64,000 nucleotides of DNA from AWTP1-13 sp050248715 (GCA_050248715.1 JBFWRV010000001.1:368011-432010); one strand, 5' to 3'. Positions 32,416 to 41,518 are shown, counted from the first letter of the stretch. Notes: generated from the sequence alone by a model not told the origin. Numbers and translations are program-made.

Positions 32416-33947
32416 TCTTGCGGCCCGAGCGTGACATTGTCCGTTTGACACAGCCCCAGCCGGGACCAGATGCGGTCGACACGCTCCGCCACGGCACGGT
32501 CCATCGTGATGACGCGCCCCCATTCCCGGGTGGTCTCAGTTCCAATCTTGTTGGTCGCGTCGATGCCGAGCTTGCCGCCCAGGCCTGCTTGTGGAGATGC
32601 GAAGTCGAGGTAGTCGATGGGTGTCCGCTCGAGGAGCATGAGATCGCGCGAGGGGTCCATCCTCGTGGAAATTGCCCAGGCCACGTCACGCCATCGCCGC
32701 ACATCGATATCCGCGTCGACCACGATGATGAGCTTCGTATAGGAGAACTGGGCCATCATGCCCCACAGGGCCGTCATCACGCGTCGGGCGTGACCGGGAT
32801 AGCGCTTGCTGATGGAGACGACTGCGATGCGATAGGAGCAGGCCTCGGGCGGAAACCAGCAGTCGACGATCTCGGGAAGGTGTCGGCGAACGATGGGCAC
32901 GAAGAGCTCGTTGAGCACGCTGCCTATTACCGACGGCTCGTCGGGCGGCCGACCGGTATACGTGGACACGTAGATCGGCGCCTTGCGACAGGTGATGGCT
33001 GTGATGCGGACGACAGGGAAGCGCTCGACGGCATTGTAGTAGCCGGTGTGGTCGCCAAAGGGCCCTTCGGGCATCGTCTCGGTGGCGGATACGAGCCCCT
33101 CCAGAACAATCTCCGCATCGGCGGGAACAAGCAGGCGCTGCGTAATGCAGCTCGCCAGACGGGGCCTCTCCCCGCGCAGCACACCGGAAAAGTGAAGCTC
33201 GGAGCTCCCCTCCGGAAGCGGCAGAACGGCGCTCAACATCGTGGCAGGATCGGCCCCGATCACGACCGCAATCGGCATGTCGGCGTTGCGGGCGGCCCAT
33301 AGCCGATGATGGGCTGCACCGCCGCGATGAGGTAGCCAGCGCACGATGGCTCGGTCGCGGTCCAGCAACTGCATGCGATAGACGCCGACATTGTAGCGCG
33401 AGGTCGCCTCCGCCTCGGGCGGCCGCGTGATGACCAACGGCCAGGTGACGAGCGGAGCCGGCTCGCCCGGCCAGCAAGTCTGAACGGGAAGGCGAAACAG
33501 ATCGATATCGGATCCCTCGAGAATGACTTCGTGAATGGCGGGCTTGTCGATCCGCGCTGGTGCGGTTCGCAGCGCCGCCTTGACGAGCGGCCAGCGCGCA
33601 ACTGCGTCGCGAAGGCCATCGATCGGTTGCGGGTCTCTAAGACACGCGAACCATTCGCCGAGCATCGACAGCTTGGATTGGCTGACGCCAAGTCCCCACG
33701 CGACGCGTTCCGCGGTGCCGAACAGATTGACGGCAACAGGCATATCTGCGGGCGCACCGTCAGAGCGGGTGACCTGCTCCAGGAGGAGCGCCGGACCCGA
33801 CCCGGCCAGCGTCCGCCGATGAATCTCGGTCAGCTCGAGAACCGAAGATACTGGCTCAGCGACACGCTTGAGCGCGCCCTGGTGATCGAGATAGCGAAGG
33901 AAGGCGCGCAAGTCTCGAAATGGCGGCAGGTCACGGATGGCAGCCAA
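32412..33947 (-). CDS. ubiD: UbiD-type 4-hydroxy-3-polyprenylbenzoate decarboxylase
   Basis: This is an approximately 511-residue prFMN-dependent decarboxylase. The N-terminus (FRDLRAFLRYLDHQGALKR) and NLFGTAERVAWGLG are those of UbiD proper rather than of aryl-decarboxylase paralogues. Catalytic region residues are seen in PEGPFGDHTGYY. The TTG at 33947 is the best start I can find: the frame is open further upstream, but it then runs over a Crp/Fnr box, so the start is uncertain. Adjacent ubiTUV supports a role in ubiquinone rather than xenobiotic metabolism. Confidence 0.88.
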   Translation of the reverse strand: MAAIRDLPPFRDLRAFLRYLDHQGALKRVAEPVSSVLELTEIHRRTLAGSGPALLLEQVTRSDGAPADMPVAVNLFGTAERVAWGLGVSQSKLSMLGEWFACLRDPQPIDGLRDAVARWPLVKAALRTAPARIDKPAIHEVILEGSDIDLFRLPVQTCWPGEPAPLVTWPLVITRPPEAEATSRYNVGVYRMQLLDRDRAIVRWLPHRGGAAHHRLWAARNADMPIAVVIGADPATMLSAVLPLPEGSSELHFSGVLRGERPRLASCITQRLLVPADAEIVLEGLVSATETMPEGPFGDHTGYYNAVERFPVVRITAITCRKAPIYVSTYTGRPPDEPSVIGSVLNELFVPIVRRHLPEIVDCWFPPEACSYRIAVVSISKRYPGHARRVMTALWGMMAQFSYTKLIIVVDADIDVRRWRDVAWAISTRMDPSRDLMLLERTPIDYLDFASPQAGLGGKLGIDATNKIGTETTREWGRVITMDRAVAERVDRIWSRLGLCQTDNVTLGPQE

Positions 33948-33995
33948 CCTCGCGGGATGGGAGAGCGCAGTATCGGGCGCCCAGGCGCCCGTGCC

Positions 33996-34009
33996 TTGAC
34001 CTCCGTCAA
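33996..34009. promoter_or_regulatory. Crp/Fnr-type operator TTGACCTCCGTCAA
   Basis: This is a perfect half-site pair between divergent ubiD (55 bases) and ubiT (58 bases). The ubiT spacing would place a class II start site about 17 bases before its GTG. Anaerobic induction of ubiTUV fits its known oxygen-independent role. Confidence 0.75.
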
Positions 34010-34060
34010 GAGAGCGCCCGCCCCGGCCGGGTATGAACAAACGAAAACAGCGAGACCTCT

Positions 34061-34615
34061 GTGATCGCCACTCGCACCTTCGCAGCGCTGCCCGCGGTGC
34101 TGACAGATGTTCTGCGGCCCTTGCCGACGGGACCTCTGGAATTCCTGCTGCAGCGGCTCGTCGACAGCATCCTGGCGCGTCATCCGGAAATTCTGGATCG
34201 CGTCCGCGGCGAGGGCGCGCGCCGGTTCGGCATCGACCCGCTGGACCTGCCGTTTGCCATGGTCATCGAGACACGCGACGGGAAAACTCGCCTGTGCGTG
34301 GTCTCGGAGCTCGATGACCAGCAAGTCGATGCGCGCATTGCCGGCAATCTTCTTGCACTGCTCGATCTGATCGATGGGCGCCACGACGGCGACGCGCTCT
34401 TCTTCTCCCGGGACCTGGTGGTCGAGGGCGACATCGGGGCGGTGCTCGCCCTGCGGAATGCGATCGACAACGCGGAGTTCGATCTGCTGCACGAGGCGAC
34501 CCAGCTGGCGGAGCCATGGTCGGCGCTCGTCGAGCGGGCGGCGCGCGCAGCCGCGGGCGTGCTGGCAACGGTGGCTGCAGCCCTCCCAGGCAGCTTTCTC
34601 GAGAGGGTCCGCTAG
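34061..34615 (+). CDS. ubiT: SCP2-domain lipid-binding protein UbiT
   Basis: UbiT (YhbT) is the lipid-binding accessory factor of O2-independent ubiquinone synthesis. This 184-residue protein has the SCP2-like fold with DPLDLPFAMVIETRDGKTRL and GDIGAVLALRNAIDNAEFDL. The start is GTG 34061. Its stop codon shares one base with the ubiU start. Confidence 0.88.
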   Translation: MIATRTFAALPAVLTDVLRPLPTGPLEFLLQRLVDSILARHPEILDRVRGEGARRFGIDPLDLPFAMVIETRDGKTRLCVVSELDDQQVDARIAGNLLALLDLIDGRHDGDALFFSRDLVVEGDIGAVLALRNAIDNAEFDLLHEATQLAEPWSALVERAARAAAGVLATVAAALPGSFLERVR

Positions 34616-35613
34616 TGCGAAGCGACGGGGCACCCTTCGAGATCGTCTGCCCGGCCGGAACGCCCGCCGCCTTCCGCACGGCGGTGGACGCCGGAGCCCA
34701 CAGCGTCTACTGCGGCTTCAGCGACGAGACCAATGCGCGCAACTTTCCGGGTCTCAACTTCAGCCGGGCGGAGATGCGCGAAGGGATCGCCTACGCGCAC
34801 GCGAACAGCGCCAACGTGCTGATCGCCATCAACACCTTCCCACGCGCCGGCAATCTGGAGCTTTGGCATCGCGCGGTCGATGACGCGGCGCGGATGCGCG
34901 CAGACGCCGTGATTCTCGCCGACATCGGGCTTCTAGCTTACGCGGCCGAGCGTCATCCACAGCTGCGCATCCATCTTTCGGTGCAGGCTGCGGCGGCGCA
35001 CGCCCGCTCGATCGACTTCTACGTGGAGGAGTTCGGCGTCAGGCGCGTGGTGCTGCCGCGGGTGCTCAGCATTCCCGAGATCAGGCAGATCAACGCGGCG
35101 GTTGCGTGCGAGACGGAGGTGTTCGTGTTCGGCGGCCTCTGCGTCATGGCCGAGGGCCGGTGCTCCCTTTCCTCCTATGCGACGGGCAAGTCGCCCAACA
35201 TGCACGGGGTCTGCTCGCCTGCGAGCCACGTGACCTACCGCGAGGAGGACGGGGAACTCACCTCTCGGCTGGGAGAGTTCACGATCAATCGCGTGGGGCG
35301 CGGAGCACCGGTCGCCTACCCGACACTCTGCAAAGGGCGGTTCAAGACCGCGCTCGGCTGCGGGCATATCTTCGATGAGCCGGCGAGCCTCGACGCGCGC
35401 CACCTGTTGCCGCAGCTTGGCGATGCCGGCGTGACGGCTCTCAAGATCGAAGGCCGCCAGCGCAGTCGTGCCTATACCGGCATGGTCGTGCGTGCGTTCC
35501 GGGCGGCTGTCGATGCCATGGCGCGCGGCGATCCAATCCCCGAAGAGTTGCTCATCGGCCTCACCGAGGGCCAGCAGGCAACCAGCGGCGCTTATCTCAA
35601 GACGTGGCGGTAG
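34615..35613 (+). CDS. ubiU: O2-independent ubiquinone hydroxylation protein UbiU (U32 family)
   Basis: This 332-residue U32 protein carries the [4Fe-4S] cysteines in FGGLCVMAEGRCSL, GVCSPAS and PTLCKGRF. UbiU and UbiV form the complex that hydroxylates ubiquinone precursors without oxygen, using prephenate as donor. The GTG start overlaps ubiT, and ubiV follows after 19 bp. Confidence 0.93.
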   Translation: MRSDGAPFEIVCPAGTPAAFRTAVDAGAHSVYCGFSDETNARNFPGLNFSRAEMREGIAYAHANSANVLIAINTFPRAGNLELWHRAVDDAARMRADAVILADIGLLAYAAERHPQLRIHLSVQAAAAHARSIDFYVEEFGVRRVVLPRVLSIPEIRQINAAVACETEVFVFGGLCVMAEGRCSLSSYATGKSPNMHGVCSPASHVTYREEDGELTSRLGEFTINRVGRGAPVAYPTLCKGRFKTALGCGHIFDEPASLDARHLLPQLGDAGVTALKIEGRQRSRAYTGMVVRAFRAAVDAMARGDPIPEELLIGLTEGQQATSGAYLKTWR

Positions 35614-35632
35614 GACCGGCAGGAAAAGCCAC

Positions 35633-36520
35633 ATGGCCGCGCGACTGACCCTGGGACCGCTCCTCTTCAATTGGTCTGCGGACCGATACCGGGAGTTCTA
35701 CTACCGGATCGCCGACGAAGCGCCGATCGATCGCGTCTGCATCGGGGAGGTGATCTGCTCCAAGCGCCAGCCATTCCTGCAGGAATGCATCGTATCTGTC
35801 GCGGAGAGGTTGGAGCGAGGCGGCAAGCAAGTCGTGTTGAGCTCTCTTGCGCTGCCCACGCTCGAGCGTGAGATCAGGCATGACAGGGAGTTGGCGGGCA
35901 GCGGCCGCATCATCGAGGTGAACGATGCGTCGCTGATCCCGGCCGTGAAAGGGCAGACATTTCATGTCGGGCCATTTCTCAACGTCTACAACGAGGCCAC
36001 CGTGGAGTATCTCGCGCGGCGAGGGGCTCGCTCGGTCGCATTGCCGCCGGAGCTGCCTACGTCGTCGATCGTCGGCATAGCCGGGGCGCGGGGAGACGTC
36101 GAGATCGAAGTCTGGGCTTTCGGGCGCGTTCCCCTCGCGATATCGGCGCGTTGCTATCATGCGCGCGCGCATAAGCTCACCAAGGACTCCTGCCAGTTCG
36201 TGTGCGGGAACGACCTCGACGGGCTGGCGGTAGAGACGCTCGACGATCGGGGATTCCTGGCCATCAACGGCGTGCAGACGCTGTCGTACACGTACGGCAA
36301 TCTCATCAGGGAAGTCGCCGATCTTGCCGACAAGGGTGTCGGCTCTTTCCGGTTGTCACCGCATACATGCGATATGGTCGCAGTGGCGCAGACGTTCGGG
36401 TCGGTGCTGAGCGGCGCTCTCGACGGCGACGAGGCCATGGCGCGGCTCAAGGAGCTTCGGATCGGCGCGCCCTTCTCGAATGGGTTCCTGCGCGGCTCCG
36501 CTGGAGCGGTCTACGCCTGA
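35633..36520 (+). CDS. ubiV: O2-independent ubiquinone hydroxylation protein UbiV (U32 family)
   Basis: This 295-residue U32 paralogue has cluster cysteines in GEVICSKRQ, ISARCYHARAHKL and KDSCQFVCGND, as in E. coli UbiV. AGGA precedes ATG 35633. It completes a ubiTUV operon, so the organism can make ubiquinone under anoxia, which denitrification requires. Confidence 0.93.
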   Translation: MAARLTLGPLLFNWSADRYREFYYRIADEAPIDRVCIGEVICSKRQPFLQECIVSVAERLERGGKQVVLSSLALPTLEREIRHDRELAGSGRIIEVNDASLIPAVKGQTFHVGPFLNVYNEATVEYLARRGARSVALPPELPTSSIVGIAGARGDVEIEVWAFGRVPLAISARCYHARAHKLTKDSCQFVCGNDLDGLAVETLDDRGFLAINGVQTLSYTYGNLIREVADLADKGVGSFRLSPHTCDMVAVAQTFGSVLSGALDGDEAMARLKELRIGAPFSNGFLRGSAGAVYA

Positions 36521-36583
36521 GCCGAGCTCGGAGCGGATCGCCTCTCCCTCGGGCCGCGTGAGCGAGAAGTTGGGAGAGAGCGC

Positions 36584-37600
36584 TTGGTACGTGGTCGGAT
36601 AACTGTTCTCGGCGCCGGGATCGTCGGTCTCTGGCAAGCCTATACGCTGCTCTATCGGGGGCACAGCGTGCGGCTGGTGGAGCGTACGGCCACGCCCTTT
36701 TCCAACGCGGCAAGCCAGCTCGCCGGTGCAATGCTGTCCCCCTACTGCGAACGCGAGGGCGCGGAGCCCATTGTTCAGGAGCTAGGCATTCGCGGTCTCG
36801 CAATCTGGCGCGAGGTATTTCCCGGATTGACGGCGAACGGCAGCCTGGTCGTCGCCCCGGCGCGCGACCGCCAGGAGCTGGCGCAGTTCCGGGCGCGCAC
36901 GGAGGGGCATCAGCTGGTCGACGCAAGCGAGCTCGCCCGGCTGGAGCCGGAGCTGATGGGGCGGTTCCAGCAGGGGCTCTTCTATCCGCAGGAGGCGCAC
37001 GTCGAGCCGGCCGCGGCGGCTGCGTTCCTGCTCAATGCCATCAGGCGCCTTGGCGGGGATGTGGCGCTGGGATGCTCCGCGGCCGAGGTGCAAGGCGACG
37101 TCACGATCGATTGCCGCGGCATCGGCGCCAACCGCGACCTGAAGGCTCTGCGCGGCGTGCGCGGCGAACGGGCCATCGTGCAAGCCGACGGCATCGCCCT
37201 CAGACGACCTGTCCGGCTGCTCCACCCCCGCCATCGCCTTTACGTGGTGCCATGGTCCGGAGGTACGTACATGGTCGGCGCCACCATGGTCGAGACCGAT
37301 GACAGCGGGCCAGTCACCGTCCGCTCCACTCTCGACCTGCTGGGCCTGGCTTACACCCTGTGTCCGGCTCTCGGCGAAGGGCGTGTGCTCTCGCTCGATG
37401 CCGGCATAAGACCCGCATTTCCAGACAACCTCCCGCGGATCAGCGTCGAGGACGATACCATCCGAGTGAACGGCCTGTTCCGGCACGGCTTCCTATTGGC
37501 GCCGGTGCTGGCCCTGTTCGTCGCCGAGTATCTGGAGACGGGCTGCAGGGAGCCGGCGAGGCTTTTCTTGGGCCCGGGGGCGGCACTGCAGCGTCATTGA
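36584..37600 (+). CDS. FAD-dependent amino-acid-oxidase-like oxidoreductase (ThiO/DAO family)
   Basis: This 338-residue protein has the dinucleotide motif ITVLGAGIVGLWQAYTLLYRG followed by the acidic end VRLVE, and a DAO-family C-terminus (GIRPAFPDNLP, GLFRHGFLLAPVLA). Residues around SNAASQLAGAMLSPYCE resemble glycine oxidase ThiO. The start is TTG 36584 behind GGGAGAGAG. It is 63 bp after ubiV and may be the last gene of that operon, or belong to thiamine synthesis, though no other thi genes are visible. The substrate is unknown. Confidence 0.78.
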   Translation: MVRGRITVLGAGIVGLWQAYTLLYRGHSVRLVERTATPFSNAASQLAGAMLSPYCEREGAEPIVQELGIRGLAIWREVFPGLTANGSLVVAPARDRQELAQFRARTEGHQLVDASELARLEPELMGRFQQGLFYPQEAHVEPAAAAAFLLNAIRRLGGDVALGCSAAEVQGDVTIDCRGIGANRDLKALRGVRGERAIVQADGIALRRPVRLLHPRHRLYVVPWSGGTYMVGATMVETDDSGPVTVRSTLDLLGLAYTLCPALGEGRVLSLDAGIRPAFPDNLPRISVEDDTIRVNGLFRHGFLLAPVLALFVAEYLETGCREPARLFLGPGAALQRH

Positions 37601-37634
37601 GGCGGATGGACTAGAGGCTCGTTAAGGCGAGCCG

Positions 37635-37889
37635 TCACACGCCATGTCGCCGCAACACTGCCTCGATGTCGCCGACCGTGCGCATCTCCATCATCTCATC
37701 CATCGAAAGGCTGATCCCGAACTCCCGTTCGATCGCACTGACCAGTGCAATATGCTGCAGCGAATCCCAACGCGCCACATCCTGAGACGAGGTTGTGCGC
37801 GTGAGCGGGGCAACATGCTGAAACACGTCCTCGAAGACGGTCGCAAGGCGGGGGTAGTCAAGCTCCGACCGTGTCGTGAGCGTGTCCAT
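37635..37889 (-). CDS. Acyl carrier protein (FkbH partner)
   Basis: This 84-residue acyl carrier protein has the phosphopantetheine site Ser43 in WDSLQH and the acidic second helix (REFGISLSMDEMMEM). It is encoded directly after the FkbH-like gene with no gap, the arrangement seen for FkbH/FkbJ-type pairs in which FkbH loads a three-carbon unit onto its carrier protein. It is distinct from the second carrier protein at 41519. Confidence 0.88.
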   Translation of the reverse strand: MDTLTTRSELDYPRLATVFEDVFQHVAPLTRTTSSQDVARWDSLQHIALVSAIEREFGISLSMDEMMEMRTVGDIEAVLRRHGV

Positions 37890-40085
37890 TCAGGCCTCCA
37901 CGGCTACGGAAACAAAACGCGGTTGCGGCGGCTCGCAACGGAGATCGAAGAGCCACGCCGAAGCTTTGTCGTCGCCTTCCAGCAAGGTGAAGCCGTTGGC
38001 GCGGTAGAAATCGCGCACCATGCCGTTCTTGGCGCTCGCTGAGAACCGGCCAATCACCCGCCTTGCACCGCGGCGCGCAAGAAGCGAGAGCAAGGTAGCG
38101 AGAAACGCCTGCTCGATCTCGCGGCCGATCACACGGCAGCTCATCAGGAACGTTTCGATCTCCGCTTTCGCCCCTTCGATGGACGCCGTCGCCGCTGCCA
38201 CGATGCCGTGGTCGCCGAACTTGTCCACGATGCGCCCCACGAGCGCCAGGCCACGCTCCGGATGGTCCACAAGGGTCGCGATTTCGGCCTCGCTCAAGCG
38301 GCGCGTCGTCAGGTTGAACTGGTTGGTACGCTGGTGCATCTGCGCGACCCGGGCGATGGTCCCGGAATTGGCCAGGGACACCGTCAGGCGCTGCTTGAGC
38401 CCTCCAAGGTAGTCCTCGATGCTGGCGGCCGACGCCTTTAGGGCTCGGGCTCCGCGCTCGGCAACGTACATCTCCGAGCGACGCGCGTCCTCCGCTGTGA
38501 GCCGCACCGGCCAAGTGCATGTGAGCCGTCGCAGCCATGATGGCCGTTGCGCCGGATCGGCGGGAAGCTCCGGCACCACGACCTCGGGGCAGAGCCGGCG
38601 CATGGCCTCGCGCTCGTGTGGGCTGTCGTCGATGAACACGAAGCTGTCTAGACCCAGGTTGAGCTCGGTGCTGACCTGCCGGATGTTTTCCGGCTTGGGC
38701 CGCCAGTTGACTGCCGCGGCGGCGAAATCCTCGTTCTTCAGCACCATTCCGAGATGGCGCCCGAACACCGTCATGGCATCCGGGTTGTTCTTGCTGAGCG
38801 CGACGAGCAGTAACCCCTGCTGTTTGAGACGCAAGCATTCCTGCTGGAAAGCACGAAAGGCATTGCCGGGGAAATCCTCGCTGCAGGTCAGGCGCTCGAT
38901 GCCGTCCTCCCCGTAGGTGCCTCCCCAGAGCGTGTTGTCGAAGTCGAGCGCCAGCACCTTGGCTGGACCGCGCGCGAGCAGAGCCCACGTCTGCGCGAAG
39001 GCGCTGGCGAGAGCGCGTATCGCATCGGCCGAGTAGGGGACCCGGCCGTAGAACCACAGTTTCGGGTCGCGATGTCGTGAAGGGGGGATGTCGGCGAGCG
39101 CCTGGTCCGCATCGACCACGACGATGTTGCCGTGCTTCTCGGACGCTGACAGCAATCGCTCATTGATGAGGTGTACCGCACGACGCAGCCCGGAATGGTG
39201 CCGACCGTCGAGCAGCCCGGCGGTCGGAGCGCATGGAACGGGTAGGGAGTTGATCAACAGCGCAGATGGTGAGCGAGCGGCGAAGGCAGAGAGGGCGTCG
39301 CCCAAGCTGTCGGCACGCTCGCGCAGCAAGGCCTGGATCGTTTCCTCCGGTTGTCGCCAGTCGGGTTCCGCTAGACCGTCGAAATCGAGGAGGACAATGT
39401 GGGCATCGGATTGGGCGTCGGGCTCCAGCAAGGTCCTCAGGGCAGCGCCGAAGTCGGATTGCTCGACCCGCACACTGCGACCGGCTGCGCCGAAGGCTGG
39501 ACGCAGGTCGACAGCGAGCGTGTCCGTTGTCGACGTGCCGGCGAGACGTATGCACAATGGCGGCAGGGCGGCAAGATGAGAGGTCAGCTCGGCGCGGACC
39601 GAGGACAGCGCCTGCGGAGCCCAACGCCAGGATGCCAGAGCCAGCTTGCAGGCATCGGCACCGGCACCGGACGTCCCAAGCCGCTTGACGATGGCGGCGG
39701 CGATCTCGGGCGCGACGTTGCCGTTTTCGGCAAGGTGAGAAATATCTTCAGCCACAGTTGCTGCTGTCGCGGCGCCGCGATTGAGGTCGTTGAGTGCGCG
39801 TTGCTCCGGACTCAGCACGACATCGACCGGCACGACATGATTGGCGAGGAGCAAGGCGTTGACGAGGTCGCGCGGCGGAGCCAGCTGACGCTCGCCGAGT
39901 GCCGCGAGCATGCGAGAGACCCGGGCCGGATCGACAACCGACCAGTCGATCGCCTGGAGAAGAACGCGGCGGCGCACGGCCTCCGGTGCCCGGTCGATCG
40001 CAGCCTCGAGGACCTGCTCGATCGATAAAAATCCGGGCGGGCATTCCGCTCCGCCCCGTGTCGCAACCTCCTCCGACAGCATCAT
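37890..40085 (-). CDS. FkbH-like HAD-IIIC protein with GNAT-like C-terminus
   Basis: This 731-residue protein has an N-terminal helical/SGNH-like region (about 1-370), a HAD phosphatase-like domain with VLALDFDNTLWGGTYG (Asp381, Asp383) and FVFIDDSPHERE, and a C-terminal acetyltransferase-like domain (about 590-720; FLMSCRVIGREIEQAFL). FkbH proteins dephosphorylate 1,3-bisphosphoglycerate and transfer a glyceryl group to a carrier protein. It is followed at once by an acyl carrier protein and lies in a type II synthase locus. Whether the acceptor is glyceryl or another HAD-transferred unit is unknown. Confidence 0.85.
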   Translation of the reverse strand: MMLSEEVATRGGAECPPGFLSIEQVLEAAIDRAPEAVRRRVLLQAIDWSVVDPARVSRMLAALGERQLAPPRDLVNALLLANHVVPVDVVLSPEQRALNDLNRGAATAATVAEDISHLAENGNVAPEIAAAIVKRLGTSGAGADACKLALASWRWAPQALSSVRAELTSHLAALPPLCIRLAGTSTTDTLAVDLRPAFGAAGRSVRVEQSDFGAALRTLLEPDAQSDAHIVLLDFDGLAEPDWRQPEETIQALLRERADSLGDALSAFAARSPSALLINSLPVPCAPTAGLLDGRHHSGLRRAVHLINERLLSASEKHGNIVVVDADQALADIPPSRHRDPKLWFYGRVPYSADAIRALASAFAQTWALLARGPAKVLALDFDNTLWGGTYGEDGIERLTCSEDFPGNAFRAFQQECLRLKQQGLLLVALSKNNPDAMTVFGRHLGMVLKNEDFAAAAVNWRPKPENIRQVSTELNLGLDSFVFIDDSPHEREAMRRLCPEVVVPELPADPAQRPSWLRRLTCTWPVRLTAEDARRSEMYVAERGARALKASAASIEDYLGGLKQRLTVSLANSGTIARVAQMHQRTNQFNLTTRRLSEAEIATLVDHPERGLALVGRIVDKFGDHGIVAAATASIEGAKAEIETFLMSCRVIGREIEQAFLATLLSLLARRGARRVIGRFSASAKNGMVRDFYRANGFTLLEGDDKASAWLFDLRCEPPQPRFVSVAVEA

Positions 40086-40093
40086 GCATCGCC

Positions 40094-41299
40094 TCAGATC
40101 ATCGTCTCGCCGCCTGTCACCAACAGGTTCTCGCCGCTGATGAACGCGGCGTAGGGTGACGCCAGGAGGAGTGCCGCTCCCGCCACGTCCTCGACAGTGG
40201 CGAGGCGCCGCAAGGGTGTGCGCGACACGATGGCCTGCTGCATGCGATCGGGGACGTTGGCGGTGAGATCGGTCATTACCATCGAAGGTGAGATCATGTT
40301 GACCGCAATCCCCTGCGGTCCGAGCTCCTGCGCCAGATTCTTGCTCATGGCGTGAAGCGCACTCTTGGCCGCCACATAGGGCAGCCAGTTGTAGGAGGTT
40401 CTCCCGAGAGCTGCCGATGTGAGGATCGTGATGATCCGGCCCTTGCTCTGCTTGAGCGACGGCAGCAGCGCCTTCGTCAGGCGGAACGCGCTGCCGACGA
40501 TCTCATCGTACGCCGTGCTCAGGTCGGTCCACGACAGCTGATCGAAAGCAGCCGACTTGATCTTGGGGCCGGCATTGTGAACGAGTATGTCGAGGGCGCC
40601 GCTGGCGGTTACTTCCTCTGCCAGCCGATCCACACCGGTCTCGTCGGTGATATCGCCCCTCACGAGACGGCACCTCCCGCCGGTGTCGCGAATCTCCCTC
40701 TCGAGGCTCTCGGCGGCCGCCCTGCTCCGATGAAAGTGGACCCAGACAGAAGCACCCTGCCCGGCGAACAGGCGCGCGATGGCACGCCCGATTCCGCGCG
40801 AGCTGCCAGTCACAAGTGCCGTGCGCCCCTCCAACAGACGGCCCGGCGGAAGAGATGCGACCGCCTTGCTCTGCGCCGGCTCGTCAGCCAGACGCAAGAC
40901 CTTGACGAGGGCAGTGCCTTTCAGGACGCACGTGCCGTCCGCCTTGCAGATCTGCGTGCGCAGCGTGACCAGCCGGGTCTCCTCGTCGATCTTCTCGACG
41001 GTGGCACGCGCCTCCACCGTGTCGCCAACGAAGACGGGGCGCGTGAACTCTATGCTCTGCGAGACGTAGAGTGCTCCAGGCCCCGGCAGCTTGGTGCCCA
41101 CGAGGCTGGATAGCAGGCTGGCATGCAGAAAGCCGTGGACAACGCGCTGGGCAAATTCGGTGCGGGCGGCGAACTCTTCGTCCAGATGCAGCGCATTGTA
41201 GTCGCCGGAGAGGCGCGCAAACGTCGCTACGTCGTCAGCGGTGATGGTGCGTGACAGCGTCTCGGTCTGGCCGAGTCTGAGTTCGCGGAGACGATCCAT
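40094..41299 (-). CDS. Fused MaoC-like hydratase and SDR ketoreductase
   Basis: This 401-residue protein begins with a MaoC hotdog (about 1-140; ARLSGDYNALHLDEEFA, the (R)-enoyl-CoA hydratase motif, and VVHGFLHASLLSSLVG) and continues into a FabG-like short-chain dehydrogenase (about 157-401; VTGSSRGIGRAIA, Ser in ILTSAALG, YVAAK). The fusion supplies two of the four steps of a fatty-acid or polyketide cycle: keto reduction and dehydration or hydration. ATG 41299 is preferred because the upstream frame runs into a Crp/Fnr box. It heads the minus arm of the orphan synthase locus. Confidence 0.87.
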   Translation of the reverse strand: MDRLRELRLGQTETLSRTITADDVATFARLSGDYNALHLDEEFAARTEFAQRVVHGFLHASLLSSLVGTKLPGPGALYVSQSIEFTRPVFVGDTVEARATVEKIDEETRLVTLRTQICKADGTCVLKGTALVKVLRLADEPAQSKAVASLPPGRLLEGRTALVTGSSRGIGRAIARLFAGQGASVWVHFHRSRAAAESLEREIRDTGGRCRLVRGDITDETGVDRLAEEVTASGALDILVHNAGPKIKSAAFDQLSWTDLSTAYDEIVGSAFRLTKALLPSLKQSKGRIITILTSAALGRTSYNWLPYVAAKSALHAMSKNLAQELGPQGIAVNMISPSMVMTDLTANVPDRMQQAIVSRTPLRRLATVEDVAGAALLLASPYAAFISGENLLVTGGETMI

Positions 41300-41375
41300 T
41301 GTCCTCGGCGGGCTCGGGGGGCCCAGGGGCTCATGACGTGCTCCGGAGCGATATCCAATTCCGTGGGTGACCATT

Positions 41376-41389
41376 TTGACTTTGGTCAA
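41376..41389. promoter_or_regulatory. Crp/Fnr-type operator TTGACTTTGGTCAA
   Basis: This is a perfect box in the 219-bp divergent region between the MaoC-SDR fusion (83 bases away) and the carrier protein gene (136 bases away). It ties the orphan synthase cluster to the same low-oxygen control as the catabolic operons. Confidence 0.75.
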
Positions 41390-41518
41390 GCCGCGCGACT
41401 GCGAGCCTTGCTAGAAGCCGGGAAGACACCGTGCGGCGGTTGCCTTTCATCTTCCGTTCGAAGATCAGGGGAGTTCTCCGCGTGGTGCGCTGGCACTTCG
41501 AACCTGGGGACAGCAGGG

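Noticed and set aside
32412..34040. Extending ubiD to an upstream start near 34040
   Set aside because: The extension would translate across the perfect Crp/Fnr box at 33996 and has no similarity to UbiD N-termini.
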